DNA of 64,000 nt from Panopea generosa (GCA_029582155.1 CM055896.1:29710373-29774372); one strand, 5' to 3'. Shown: positions 1-12,804, numbered from the stretch's first letter. Notes: generated by a model from the sequence alone, not told the origin. Made by a program: numbers and translations.

Positions 1-2052
1 TTTTGGTGTACTATTGAAAGGCAATGATCCGTGTAATTAGTTGGGCCTGGATTAATCTCAATATAACCTGATAATAAGATTAGTAAAGTTAAAAAGATAT
101 TATAAAAGGAATCATACAATATTACATTTTTGTCTGTGTTACATGGTGATTGAAAATTCCTGATTTAATTATTTTGGTAATTGCTGACAAATAAATTTGG
201 AGAAATAATATAGTACAGTAGCTGACAATAAAACATCTGCATGTTATGGATAACGTACGGTATATGACGCGTGCATTTTGTAGCATGTTTGAACACTTCA
301 TTTCTCATACGTGTAAGATAACAACGAATATGAAACATAACAATATGATTTTGATAATCTCTGTCTACCGTTGTAATATAGCCCTATTGATACTCTCCTT
401 GAAGCTATGTCATAACCTATTGCTGGGTAAAAGTTTTAAGTCAATAAATATTGGGAGAGAACAAAGAGATACACATATGAATTTAATGGGGAGAATATCG
501 GGGTACCGGCAGAAAAGGGATTCATTTGGAAGTAGGAGACAATCGCTAAAAATTTAAATGACAACAAAATTAAACATAATGAAATGTTCCGTGAAAACAT
601 TGTTGAAAAAATAGAAAATGGAAAAACAATTCCTAGAAAGGGGTAAATATAAATTTGATCAGAATAGAAAAGTCAATGGATTTTGTCTGAAAGTATGCAC
701 TAAGTAATGTATTTAGAAAGAAAAAAAGAAAATAAAACAAGAATTCTCGTAGATAATCGTTCATAGTATATAATAATTTGACAGTATATAAATATGCTGT
801 ATACAAATTCTGTAAAACTGATTAGAATGCATGTATTTAAGAACAAAGATGTAACACATAGTGGTCGAAGGTTACATTTAGTAAGTTTAGTAATTAACTT
901 GTGTTATCACATAGGCACACACATAAACAACAACCAAACAAAGTTTTAAGTATTTTGGTTGTACTGCATCAATACAAATCAAATACATTTTGTGCAATAT
1001 CCACAACAGCTAACACATTTTCAACAAATAATACATTACCAGCCAAAGTGTGGACAATAGTCGGGATGTTCCATTATTGATTAAGTAGTGTAACTGACAA
1101 CCGGGCATACTAACATACTTACATATCTATTTTCAAAATTAATTCGACATACGTTAATTTAAAAGTAATCAAGATGTTAGTATGATAATATTTACTGACC
1201 TCTCACCACAAATGCCATATGCTCGTTTCCCACTCGCTAAAAAAAACACTTTATGTTACAATGTTTGCGAGTTACCTGCGGAAGGACGATGGTTCTACCC
1301 TAATATCCATAATAGCCAACATAAACACATTGCAAACCAATGTGTAGATAAAAGTCGAAATGTTTTAATAGAGCAGTGTATAACTGTTACAGTCCGGCCG
1401 AGATATACTAATATATTTAATAAAAGTAGTCTGATTTTCAAAAATATTAATGAAGCTAACACAAACAAAATGTTGATAACTTCATGAAGACATATAAACC
1501 AACATGTACATTGAATAATTTCCCAGTATTCGAAACGTTCCAATAATGCAGTGTTGACCGACTGGTTGAAGGCGCTATCGTTAGATTACTTACAAATACA
1601 TATACTCATATATAAAGTTAATCTTTAGTTCCGCTCACTTTTTAATCTCTATATAAGAAAGTTTGTCAGTTATTTGTTGAAAAACGGTAACCCGTGATTC
1701 TACTCAATTTTTCTCTGTCGAGCTTATCAAACTTAATATGCCACACATAACCTGAACTAGGTTGAAAATAGCGTAAACCCACATTCGAAAACAACGCAAT
1801 GAAATGTTACGCTAAGTAAGAAACATTTCTTCCATGATACTATGTTTGTTGCATAGGATAATATTATCCTTGTGACATTTGCATGTTATTGACAAATAGA
1901 TTACATGATTGGAACAAATGTGTTTCTGTCAACTGTAAAATTTAGAGTTGTGATTAATATCATTAAAACAATACTAAATTATTGATACTTATTAAACTCT
2001 CTGAGAAAGCGACTTCATATCTAATGAAACAGGTAATACAAACGATTTTCAG
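1..2052. other. Intron of copy A with SINE debris
   Basis: No exon could be recognised. Around 1195-1310 there is a fragment of the gtggccgagtggtctaa-type SINE family (gcgagttacctgcggaaggacga). The open frames over 1182-1543 overlap it and are not genes. The rest is AT-rich. Confidence 0.5.
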
Positions 2053-2190
2053 AATGCATCATTGGAAGATGGGGTGACAACTGCAACAGGGAATGTGGTC
2101 ATTGTCTGACCGGCTCATGTAACGGATATTCTGGTATTTGTGATGGCGGATGTCAACCCGGGTACCAATATGCATCTCACTGTACTGAGG
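2053..2190 (+). CDS. Copy A exon: EGF-like domain with 8 cysteines
   Basis: Exon of 138 bp preceded by ttttcag and followed by gtttgt, phase 1 at both ends. It encodes one complete EGF-like module that starts E-C-x3-GRWG-x2-C and has eight cysteines, the laminin/MEGF spacing rather than the six of a classical EGF. One module per symmetric exon fits exon shuffling. It joins in frame to the 4392 exon. Confidence 0.85.
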
Positions 2191-5100
2191 GTTTGTATGA
2201 GCATCAAATTATCTATTTTCTACTTATACAAGAATATAACGTGACCAAGTGGATTGAGACGCTTGATGACGTGAGAAGAATCATGCCAAGCGCAGTCAAA
2301 ACGAATTTGATATAAAAAAGTTTTACTAAATAGTTGCAAAAAGAAAAGTGTTTAACTATCAAGTATGTTATAAATGTTAAATAGCGTTTCACCCCAATCA
2401 CCTATGTACTACATATATATGGTACTCGATATATCTATTTTGAGAAGTGGGCAATTCAAGTTATCTCTAAAAGGACAAGCTTTTCGTTTAAACCTTTGGA
2501 AGAATAAGTACACGTAAGGCTTCAATACAACTTTATTACAATAAGTGATGAGTTCTTCTAGAAACTTTATCTATCATCTTTATGTTTTGATTTGAAAACT
2601 CCTGATTTTGAGTTGGTTTGTTTACTTATATCTATTTAATTTCGCGCAGTTACAAGGAAATCTTAGAGCTGATGTGTATTGTTTTATTGGCCGTTTCCTG
2701 AAACATACCAATACTGAGTATTGTTTTTCTAGGCGCTATCGCAAATAGTCGTCTTGGATCGAACCCATAACCTCAGTCATAAGTCACCTTATCAACTACG
2801 CATAGGTTAGTAGTTGGTGCTTTTCTTTTTATATATTATTGCCGATGTCTTCAATGAACTGTGTTTCAAAATAAGTTTGAAGACCGGTCAATTTTAGAAT
2901 TTGGGGGACGACAAATCGCGCCTACAATGAACAATTTCCCCCTTTTCGGTACAATTTTCAACCATTGACGTGCTATATTATTTGTTTCTAAATCGTGTCT
3001 ATGATTCGAATTTTACACACACTAATTACCCAGACCAGCATTCGACAGGTTATTTTTTTCTTAATGACATTTGATAACCGTCATTATAAGTACATTCGAA
3101 TGTTTATGATCATTAGGTTTTGTCAATTACAGTAATTGTTTTACAGGCACATTTTAATAATTTACATATTTCACATATAAATGATCAATCCGTTTTTTTC
3201 ACAAGATGGTGCCATTTGTTTCGGCAGTAATGCTGAATTCCTATCTATATGAACACTATCGTTATCAATAGCCATCAAATCTACAATAATTTCCCGCGTA
3301 GTCGTTTGCTTTTGAAGGCCGGATTTCAATTATAAAGTCATCATTGCACTGTGGCTAATCTGTGCAATTTATCTATCTTGATCAACGCAATGGTGATAAA
3401 AAGCCATCATTATTTGTTCTGTTGGTCAGTTCTCCTAAAATATGAATGCTGTCGCAAGCCAAATATGCATGTTTTCACACTGAGTGCAATGCCTGTTTTC
3501 CTAACAATCTAGTATTGAAGACGCTGAAGAATTGCCTTATACTACCGTTTGAGGTTTTGACAATGTACTGAAAAAATGAACATGTTATCGTTTTTTATTT
3601 AGTATCAATTAAGACTTTAAATCATTATTTTGTTATTCAAAGCGAGTTCCTTGTGTTAATATTTATTTTACATTGATTGTGAAACAAGTTCTTACAGCCT
3701 AGACACATCTCGATCGATGTATTCCTGTGTAAAACCAGTACTTAGCATTATGCAGACAAAGGGTCTTGCCCAAGGACTCTACGCATAGCCATGGTGAGGA
3801 TCGAACCCACGAGCTCCGATCATTGGTCCGATGCTCCGTCTCTGGACCACGTGCTCTATACAACCACTATTATGTTCGTATGTGTTTGGATTCTGTGCGC
3901 TGCAACGCAAGCGGTAAAAATGGGTTGCAGTTGGATGGATACATTATCTATTTTTTTATCAGAAAAAAATCACTATAAATGTCAAAGAAATAAACTACTT
4001 TGGAAATTAATACAAACCAACTCATTATCATTATATATATAGGGCAACTATATTGACTGTGAGTTGGTCAGTCGTTCTTGGTTGCATGTTGTAGAATTAG
4101 TTGAACAAGTCCAAATCATGAGATGAAGGTCACCAAGCGGTATTTAACTGTTATTTAATTTTCAGTTTCACCACTCTGATTCTGCTACCTTTGCTGTGTC
4201 ATGTTTGCTGTGTCATGTTTTGACGGATTTGAAATACGAACTCACTCGTGTTTCAATTATTATTGCTATTTGGATAGTTTGTGTTCATTTGAAAAAAATG
4301 TTTGTTATGATTCATACTCTACCAACATAGTTTTGAGCATACAAATATAGTTAATGACAAGAAATATCATTTAAACATTTGTGCTCTTTAGAATGTCCTG
4401 ACGGTACCTACGGTATCAGTTGCTTAGGAACATGTGGAAATTGTACTGGAGGAATTGTGAATTGTGAAAAGGTGACTGGGACCTGTGTGCTTGGGTGTGC
4501 GGAAGGATTTGTTGGATATGTCTGTATTAAAGGTTAATATATTTACAATAAAATATAAATAATATGAAATATGTAATACATTAAAGCAATACTATTAAAA
4601 ATCAATACACAACAAACGTGCACCAATACACAATCTAAACTTTATCTTTATAGTCATTATTATGTGTACACATGTATTATATGATTTGGCTTAAGTAGGG
4701 AACTCACCTACTCGAAATTAAAATAAATAAATTATAATGCGACTTACAACAGTATTCCCATACAAGCTGTTATTCACCATTAAATATCATATTTATATAT
4801 TGTGTCAGAGACCAGGTTACTAAAACAATAACCCCTTATACTGAAGAGTGATAATCAGTTTCCCATGCGCCAGTCAACTATAATAATAAAACAAGCGGGG
4901 TTGACCCTTTCTTAAAAAATATGTTTTCTTCGTGTACAATCACTGTTTACAATGTGAACCTTGACCGAACCAAAAAGCACTACATACACTGTCAGCTGAG
5001 TTTTTGTTAATTTTTGAAATTGTCCAGTTTCTACAGAAACACTGATAACAGATAACAAACAAACACACAAAAAAGAAATATAAGTACAAACAAAAGAAAA

Positions 5101-6597
5101 GGAGATAAAAAAGCTTGAAGTTATTTAACTATTTAACAAGAAAATATCAATATACCTTTAGATCGCTTTTGTTGCGACAATTGTAGAAATTTCGTTTAAC
5201 AAACTGGAGTTAATGGATTTAATCTCAGATGAATCTCAGACGAGGCTACCGATTTCCCGCCATATTTGATTTCGACACTGTTACATTCATATTGTACTCC
5301 ATAATATAAACATCATTTTCTGTTATAAGGAAAATAGAAATATTTTGCTGTACATCGTATATTTTGTAGCTCTCAAAGTGTTGCCGTCTCAACAAGCAGA
5401 CATTTCCGGGGGTGTGTCTGCTACAGTTGTTGTTGTTGCTGTTGTTGCTGTTGCTGTTGTTGTTGTGGTTATTGTGATTGTGATTGTTTTAAAACGCAAA
5501 CGTCAAAGTATGAGGTAAATACATTGTACTGATTTCAATATACACAGATTACTGGTTGGAATATGAATATATCAATGTTGCAGCGATCACTATGTAAATC
5601 TTATATTGTACATATCTGACACATTTAATAATTTCGTGTTAAGTATTTAGTTTGGATAGTACAATACGATCAAGTGTACATGTACTTAATAAAGAATGTT
5701 TTGAATTAATTATTGATTTAGATTTAAGATACAATACAATTACCAACATGTATGAACGATCATTGTTTTAAATAAACCTCGTGATTTATTTTAAACAGAA
5801 AATATGAAAATAACCATTCTACATTTTATACTTGACATTTATCATTTTCTTTTTTGTTTTGTGACGCATTTGTTGTGCATATTATAGTGTCAATTCGTAA
5901 CGAAACAGTGAATAAGTAAAATATGTTAAATAAATAAAAAAATAACATATATGGCATTTATACATGTCATATCCTCAAGCCATTGACCTGATATTTGAAT
6001 TAAGTAAAATAAAAACAAAATATACAAATAACATCACTACATCAATTTTAACTTATTGAGATCATAATAATTATTTGATGTGATATTTAAATTTAATATA
6101 AAAAATAAAGTTAAATGTAATATATTTAAAATTTCAAATTAATCAATAATTTACCTGATTGTTCAATATCGTGCATTAATAAAACACACAATGCCATTTT
6201 GATAATACATTTTATTGAAGCAGCACCCAAGGGAACGAAAACCAACACAATGCTTTACCAAGTGTAAGTTATAATGCTGACAATCCTGCAAACAAGTACG
6301 ATGCCTTACAAGTGACGCAGGGTAGGGAAGCACATACTATTTTTGTAAACATAACCAATTTAGATTCTCCAACTAATTTGTTGCGTGAGTTTTTAATTGT
6401 TAACCGCATTTGGATGTATTGGAATGCAAATAATAACTGTATATAAAACTGCATTGAATATATGTTGGAGTTATACAATCTGTAAATATAGTCGGTGATA
6501 TTCAATATTTGCTGAATTCACAGGAGAGGTAAATCCTTATGATACACTGGATACTACTGAAGAAGACACTGGTGTTTACGAAGCGATGGAGCCTTAA
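2053..6597 (+). CDS. Receptor copy A, 3' part: EGF-EGF-TM-ITAM tail (partial, spliced)
   Basis: Spliced 3' end of a single-pass membrane receptor. Five exons were read: 2053-2190, 4392-4532, 5370-5514, 6221 (or 6224)-6321 and 6524-6597. All are bounded by AG/GT, and the phases join without a break (1-1, 1-1, 1-2, 2-1, 1-stop). They encode two 8-cysteine EGF-like domains of the MEGF/Draper kind, a Val/Ile/Ala-rich transmembrane helix, a basic stop-transfer stretch (KRKR) and a tail of about 65 residues with four tyrosines, ending in TAA. The N-terminal exons must lie before the window; by comparison with copy B they should encode a signal peptide, a first EGF and F-type-lectin domains. No lesion is visible, so this copy is probably functional. 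The likely role, inferred only, is a cell-surface recognition or engulfment receptor. The product name is uncertain; the architecture is well supported. Confidence 0.85.
3664..3870 (-). repeat. Antisense tRNA-like SINE, family 4
   Basis: On the minus strand the 3770-3870 part reads as a tRNA-like head with a B-box (GGTTCGATCC). The flank aaacaagtt...acttagcat...agggtcttgcccaagg recurs at 21580-21775 and, in part, at 37090-37185. It lies inside copy A's intron. Confidence 0.6.
4392..4532 (+). CDS. Copy A exon: second EGF-like domain
   Basis: Exon of 141 bp after ctctttag and before gttaat, phase 1 to 1. It begins ECPDGTYG and contains eight cysteines at spacings nearly identical to the 2053 exon. 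Copy B has a matching exon at 32309 that starts ECPAGRW. It sits directly before the transmembrane exon, so it is the membrane-proximal module. Confidence 0.85.
5370..5514 (+). CDS. Copy A exon: transmembrane helix
   Basis: Exon of 145 bp between ttttgtag and gtaaat, entering in phase 1 and leaving in phase 2. After a short linker (KVLPSQQADISGG) comes a run of about 24 Ala/Val/Ile/Leu residues, encoded mostly by GTT/GCT/ATT codons, and then KRKRQSM, a typical stop-transfer signal. This makes it a type I single-pass protein. Copy B's homologous exon (34465-34584) confirms the boundaries. Confidence 0.88.
6221..6321 (+). CDS. Copy A exon: cytoplasmic tail, first half of ITAM
   Basis: Short tail exon before donor gtaggg. 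The acceptor is either gaag at 6217-6220 or CAG at 6221-6223 (a NAGNAG pair), so one Ser may be optional. In phase it encodes polar residues with two tyrosines, in SYNAD and KYDALQV. YDAL is a YxxL motif, and its partner YDTL lies in the next exon. No equivalent was found in pseudogene B. Confidence 0.75.
6524..6597 (+). CDS. Copy A terminal exon: second half of ITAM, YEAM, stop
   Basis: Final coding exon after ttcacag. It joins in phase to 6321 and reads EVNPYDTLD, then an acidic TTEEDTG stretch, then VYEAMEP and TAA. With the previous exon it forms YDAL-x9-YDTL, which fits the ITAM pattern YxxL-x(6-12)-YxxL. YEAM fits YxxM, a motif that recruits PI3-kinase SH2 domains in other systems. A relic of this exon at 34952 retains a similar C-terminal stretch. 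Confidence 0.8.
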
Positions 6598-6815
6598 CAA
6601 TGGTTGTCTAAATCTAGGTACCTGTATAACACATATATACAACCACAAATGTTTAAATTGTCAATGTCTGATTGTTCACTCTACTAGATAAGTGTTTATA
6701 TCGTTACCCAGCCTATGTATTACATGCTGATTATGTCGATAACATATTTACGTAAACGCACATGCATTGTATGTCACATTAGATTTAAGCAAAAAATAAA
6801 ATTATAACATCTCTT
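6598..6815 (+). other. Probable 3' UTR of copy A with polyadenylation signal
   Basis: AT-rich sequence right after the TAA. An AATAAA hexamer at about 6795-6800 would end the transcript near 6815. Weak on its own, but the spacing is reasonable. Confidence 0.4.
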
Positions 6816-7580
6816 GCTTTAGTATGCGTCTTTATATAAATGCAAATCATAAAACAAAGCAAATTATCTTCGCAAATGCCATCCACTAATTATCGTGCCA
6901 CAAGCTTTGATATTTGTATTGATACAATCAGTTATCTGATAATGAAGCATGTGGCTGATTGTAAAAAAATACAATATATATGGATATATTTCACACGTGA
7001 TCACTTTAAAAGCTGATTAAAACGACTGTACACATGAAAGGGATCTCCAAAAAAAACAATATGTTTACTGAATGGTAGCCACATCAAAGTGCATCCAAAA
7101 TATAATATCCCCGTTGAACCACAGCTAGACTCAAGCACAAATGGAATGGAATCTGAAATACAACATTTGATCCTATTTGACAGTCAGACAAAACACAAGA
7201 CAATCTCTGTATATGACCACACGCACACGGTTTTACAGTATTTTAAAAATGAAATCCGATAGACAATATAAATATTAAACAACATACACATTGAAGATAT
7301 AGGAAACGGAAACCAATATCTGAAGACCTATACTATTCATAATAGAATTAAACGTATCTTAAAAGAAATGCGACACCATGCACGTTGCTATGGACCATAC
7401 AAAACGCAGCACATTCATAGCCATTCTTATTTGGAACCAGATGGCAATATCAAAGTGCCCGTATTGCATAATTTCTCTGCTTTTCAATAAACTCTATGAT
7501 ATATTTATCTTATATATGTATGATTATTTTAATGTTCAATCACATTCTACGATTGATTGGGAAAAAATAAAAGTCTTGAG

Positions 7581-7582
<2 letters not shown>

Positions 7583-7615
<33 letters not shown>
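7583..7615. repeat. (TA)n microsatellite
   Basis: About 16 TA units between copies A and B. The surrounding 6.8-8.8 kb shows nothing recognisable. Confidence 0.8.
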
Positions 7616-8825
7616 AAAATGAAAATAAAATATTACGATGATTTCAAATAAATAAATGTTGAAGCTATGAATCTGTTGGAGTCACTAGCAAATCTGTCTA
7701 GCTATCAATTTTATGTAAAATCACCCGTTACCGGAAACCTGTCTTATTGGTAAATGGTACACCCAATATATAAACATAGTAACTACATGAGTAGTTTGCA
7801 ACCAGTAAGAAAGGGAAAATTTCTTTATCAGGCTCTGATTGTTTGCTTCAGGAGCAAATCATTGTACTCCAGGAAACATATACAGCCAAACCTTTATTAA
7901 GCAGTCACTTGTTTAAAACTGCCGCATTTCCTATTTCCTATTGCTATGCTTTCAAAATCTTAATAGGCCACTTTTGCTCCATCCCCTGACTCGCTGCCGA
8001 AGACATGTTTGACTGCATCATAAAGTTTCTTTTAATATATCTATTCGTATTGTTTTTCCTTGTACTTACTACTGTTGAACAGTTGATCCATTATTAATTT
8101 CATTTTTCATAACGTTGTGTTCGCACAACCAAATGGGTACAGTATCTCTAAACATGACTTTGTCGTGAACATTTCTATTCAAACACAGATTTGTACCATT
8201 CTACACCAAATACTCTTTTCGTCACCAAATACATATTTCATACATGTACATCGATAATCTCATTCCCTGCCATCTTATATGGAATACAGTTTAGCTCCGC
8301 CAATAATTTTCAAGTCGAATGTATCCAAATGTAAACGTAAGTGTACATTTTATAGAATATTTACAAAAAAAAGAGCAGGTATTTAATAAAAACAAATTAC
8401 GCACTTGAAAATTATTTACCACTCATTTCATTCACTACAGGTTAGACGTAAATTATGTGTTTTTTTGCAACCATTACATTTTATATCCGATTAATGTACC
8501 CGAATGTCTAAAATCCTTGCTGCTTGCTGTGGACAACTTCCACACTGCACATACAAGAGCGTCTAAGGAAGCAATATTATATAAACCACAACTGTGCAAT
8601 AAGGAATATTATTAAAGCGTTCTCAATCAATAAATAAAACGACAGCATGTCAATGAAGCAAAACAATGTAATGCCACCATACTTTGGCATTATATTTCTC
8701 ATTGTTCCAATTAAGTAATACATACATGTATGATGTTCAAATACATGTAGTTCTTAATCCCCGTCTATCGTAACCATGTTAGTGGAGTAATACAGTTCAA
8801 TGATAACATATTCCTACTATCTTTG

Positions 8826-9092
8826 TAGTTCAATACAGGGGTCGTGAGTTTGAATCCCGGCCCGACAACAGTCCTCGTGATGATTGATATACGACATTGT
8901 GTCTCATTATCATTTGTCTTTCACCGCTGATTCAAGTGGGGAAGTTATCAATTACTTGCGGAGATGGGGTGTGCTCCAGTACTGGTTTACCTTACAGGAT
9001 CTCAGGAAACAGTGGTTAGGTTAACACATTGTCTGTTAGCCCTCGATGGCATAAAATGACGTGAAATATTCAATCAATCAATCAATCAATTC
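8826..9092 (+). mobile_element. SINE family 1 copy, 5'-truncated
   Basis: Shares ggggtcgtgag.ttgaatcccg, cgtgatgattgatatacgacattgtgtc, tgattcaagtgggaaagt and tctgttagccct with copies at 22077, 35046 and 51247 (-). It ends in an ATCA repeat tail. The first part of the tRNA-like head (A-box) is missing. Confidence 0.8.
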
Positions 9093-9330
9093 TTTGTAGT
9101 TGTATTTTATATTTTCAAAAATGACTGAGGATCATGTTTGTTTACGTCGAAAATGTAGGCCATTTTGATATATTATTAGTACCGGGTGAGCTGGGCATTG
9201 TGGTATCCTTTCTCTCCCTTGTATTGTTTTTTCAGGCATAACGATGTTATGGCTTGTATAAAACGAACTTCATATCCATTTTAAGATTAAAAATCTTTAT
9301 AAACATGAATGCGAAAATGTACCATCTAGC

Positions 9331-9358
9331 CCCCCAACCCCCCCCCCCCCCACCCCCC
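9331..9358. repeat. Poly-C tract
   Basis: Nearly pure cytosine run with a few adenines in otherwise AT-rich DNA. The minus-strand open frame across it encodes only a Gly-rich artefact. Confidence 0.85.
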
Positions 9359-9651
9359 ACAAACCTCCTTTGGTAAAATCTTCTCGTGAAGAGAGTACAA
9401 AATAAAATGTTCTGCTTAACACAAACATACCTTTTTTATAATTTGCGACAACGGGTGTGTTAAGTATAGTGTAGCATATTATATAATCATAGCATAAAAT
9501 GTTTAAAATGACCAAATCACTTTGTAAGTAACATGTCAATACCCACATACGCGTCTGCTTAGTGTTTTAAAGAAAATGGTGTTTCATTAACTATGACTTG
9601 GTTATATTCAGTTTAACATATCATACTTGATTCACGTGTTTTCTAATTCAG

Positions 9652-9836
9652 GAGCTATTGCATTTGAGGAATATTGCCGACAGAAAAATGATATCATCAC
9701 AAAAGCCTTACTTGACACCGACGGCTACATAACAACGTGTAGCAGAACATCCACATGCAGTAACAGTTCATGTCGGAGACTTTAGTTGGCTCGGACAGAA
9801 CTCACTGGACTTGTAATTATCATAGAAACTTATACA
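9652..9836 (+). pseudogene. Relic F-type-lectin first exon (downstream of copy A)
   Basis: After ctaattcag the sequence reads AIAFEEYCRQKND and later TTCSRTST, clearly matching the F-lectin exons at 26907 and 63835 (IAFxEYC...TCSRTS). It then meets TAG within what should be RLWLPRKELITG, and another TAA after the TGLV equivalent. The remaining bases still follow the family (ctcggacagaactcactggacttgt). It lies 3.1 kb after copy A's stop, so it belongs to a separate decayed unit. Confidence 0.8.
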
Positions 9837-10002
9837 TTGGAATTATTCGTTATATTTCATAAAACATAACATCCTAGTTTTATCAAAACATTACAAGTAT
9901 TACTCATCATCGTCTATATGTTCAACATAACATTATATAAATGATATATTCTGTCTAAAGTAACAGCAATAGTGTCATTCTTCTTCTTTTTCTAAGTTAT
10001 AG

Positions 10003-10051
10003 AATGCTCCGAAGGTTGGCATAATGATCATTGTTACCCCAACATAATTTA
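10003..10051 (+). pseudogene. Possible relic EGF exon start
   Basis: After a tag acceptor, phase 1, the sequence reads ECSEGWHNDHCYPN and then TAA. The ECxxGxxxxxC start resembles the EGF exons at 2053, 4392 and 32309. It follows the F-lectin relic at 9652, the expected domain order, but most of the module is gone. The homologous stretch after the copy B relic is near 36825. Confidence 0.45.
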
Positions 10052-11943
10052 AAACTAATTGATTTCGTTATACCGCACAAAAGTAGTGCTCAAATACAAT
10101 ACAATTATTTGAGCATTTTATCGCATCCATAGGGTAAATCTTAAATTGGTATTTCATATAAATATGTCACTGTCGTTCTATTCATCAATGTATCTCATGG
10201 AAGATACGTGTGCACATTTTATTTAAAAACAAAACTGGAAATTGCTTTGAGATCTTTCAAAACTGGCCCATTTTGTTTATACTCATGCGCTGGGCGAAGT
10301 AGCGAATGCATTTAAACCACAGGACTGGTATTGATTGTAAACTAGTTTTATATCAACTAACTTCTATAATTGTTTGATTGGGTAACCACATCTATTATTG
10401 CATGACAACAACGGTAAAGTAGCGGACCGCCTTTTCCAAACATATGCAATGTTACTGTCAATGCTTAATCCCATTATGCTTAAATATAATATATCATATT
10501 TTCATACACATGTAGCACGAGAAAATCATTTTTGTCGATTGATCTTTCAAAATTAAATATTAATTGTAATGTAAACATTTTCAATAGTATCCGGTTAAGC
10601 GGTTATTGAAACCATTGTTATGAGTAATCTGAATTATGCAAGCATCTAATGATATTCCTTACGTTCCAAACGACAATAGATTATATTCAGATCTGCACAA
10701 GTTTCTGATAAAAATCTGAGGAATTTGAAAGGCGGTGTACTCTCTTTTTGTTAAATTTCCTGTGGAAAAATACTAATTTTCATTGAGAACATTCATTGAA
10801 CTATTTTATTAACAAATGTGTCAGGGCTAGTTTTCAAATATGTTAGGAAGCTTAAATCCAAACGAAATGCTTGATAGTGATATGGTTATTGCCTATCCTC
10901 GTATTTAAAACATCACCATCAGTTTTTGCCTCCTTAGTATTCTGTGAAACGGTTTCTCAATGGCAACAGGTTATCATATATTATAGTCGTTTGACAGTAT
11001 ATATTTACTCACAGCAGGTTAATTTTATTTGTTGTAAAATCAGTACTTTTAAAACAATGTTGACATATATTTGCATTGGAATTATCAACGTACGAAGGAC
11101 TATGTGAATTTTTTTTTAAATCCCATCCATTGTTGAAATGTAATATTATATTTTAAAGCTCATTGACCTACTGGGATTCAGCATACGTGTTTATTATTAC
11201 GTAACTATTGCTTAATTATACCTTAATGAATTCATATTTGCCAAGTTATTTGTTCAAAAATTATCATTTTGACAACAGGTCATGGACTAATATGTTATCA
11301 GTTCATTAATGGCGACTTTTCCATTGATTCCTATCAGTAAGTAGAGTATTCACATTTATAGGTCAAAATTGACTTGATAGTGTTTTTAAACATTGAATTA
11401 TCCTTTAATTTCATCTTTGCAAGATAATGATCTGTTAGCATGTATCTTGATCATGATACAAGCAATATTTTGACTCGTGTGTGTTGAAAAAATGTTTACC
11501 TAGTGTATATGTCTTTATAGAACAAAGTGACTGTTATAAAATAATGTTTACTCACTTTATATGTATTTTACATCAACGGCAAATAATATAAAGACATAAT
11601 GTCATTATTAGACATATTTTTGGTACATTACTATATTTATTTTTCTTTTATAAACTTTCTTAAATGTATTTATTTATTTTTTTAAGCAGCAAGTTGATCA
11701 ATAATTACCACTATATGTTTGTGTTATCAGTTCATGAAATATTGTTGTTTTGCTATTTTCATCATTTACATGAAAAACTGCTATCATATGTGCATCATTC
11801 TCTTACATTGTATAACTTCATATATATATTTTGTTATATGCATATACACTTGTGTATCTATGATTGTGTAAATAACATTTTGTTCATATTAGTTTATGTC
11901 AGTCATTGTATAATATACCGTTTCAAAATAACACTTTTTTAAC
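10052..11943. other. AT-rich intergenic stretch, no feature seen
   Basis: No exon, known repeat family or structured RNA could be recognised here. The open frames are short and of AT-rich composition. Confidence 0.6.
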
Positions 11944-12804
11944 ATGACAAATCAACATAATTTTACCATGACGAATCAACATCATTTTACCATGACACAT
12001 CAGCATCATTTCTCTATGACAAATCAACAACATTTTGCCATGACAAATAAACATCGTGTTATCAGGACAAATCAACATAATTTCTCCACGACAAATCAAC
12101 ATCATTTAACCGTGACGAATCAACATCATTTCTTTATGACAAATCAACATCATTTAACCGTGATGAATCAACATCATTTCTCCATAACAAATCAACATAA
12201 TTTAACCGTGACGAATCAACATCATTTCTTTATGACAAATCAACATCATTTAACCGTGATGAATCAACATCATTTCTTTATGACAAATCAACATCATTTA
12301 ACCGTGATGAATCAACATCATTTCTCCATGACAAATCAACATCATTTAACCGTGATAAATCAACATTATTTCTCCATGACAAATCAACATTATTTCTCCA
12401 TGACAAATCAACATCATTTAACCGTGGCGAATCAACATCATTTTTCCTTGACAAATCAACATCATTTAACCGTGATGAATCAACATCATGTTCAATGACA
12501 AATCAACATCATTTTACAATGACAAATCAACATTGCTTTTACCATGACAAATAATTATCATTATAACATGACAAATCAACATCATTTTACAATGACAAAT
12601 CAACATAATTGTACCATGATGAATTTCAACATCATTTCTTCATGAAAAATCAATCTCGTTTTACCATAGCAAATCCACATCATTTTACGATGACAAATCA
12701 ATATTATTTTACCAAGACAAATCAACATCATTTTACGATGACAAATCAACATCATTTCCCCATGACAAATCAGAATCATTTTACCGTGACAAATCAGCAT
12801 CATT
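11944..12804 (+). repeat. 24-bp tandem repeat array (about 35 units)
   Basis: Unit close to atgacaaatcaacatcattt plus 4 bp. Because the period is a multiple of three, it gives an open frame repeating MTNQHHFT on the plus strand and MLICHGKM on the minus strand. In the middle, two unit variants (accgtgatgaat and tttatgacaaat) alternate as a 48-bp dimer. Some units near 12530-12640 are disturbed. No start context or splice links it to a gene, so the open frame is treated as a by-product of the period. Confidence 0.92.

Noticed and set aside
246-557. First open frame as the start of copy A
   Set aside because: No homology to the signal-peptide exons of B and C and no suitable donor in phase.
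11944-12498. Open frame of 184 codons repeating MTNQHHFT
   Set aside because: The period is 24 bp, so any stop-free unit gives long frames on both strands. No splice link, signal peptide or independent coding sign.
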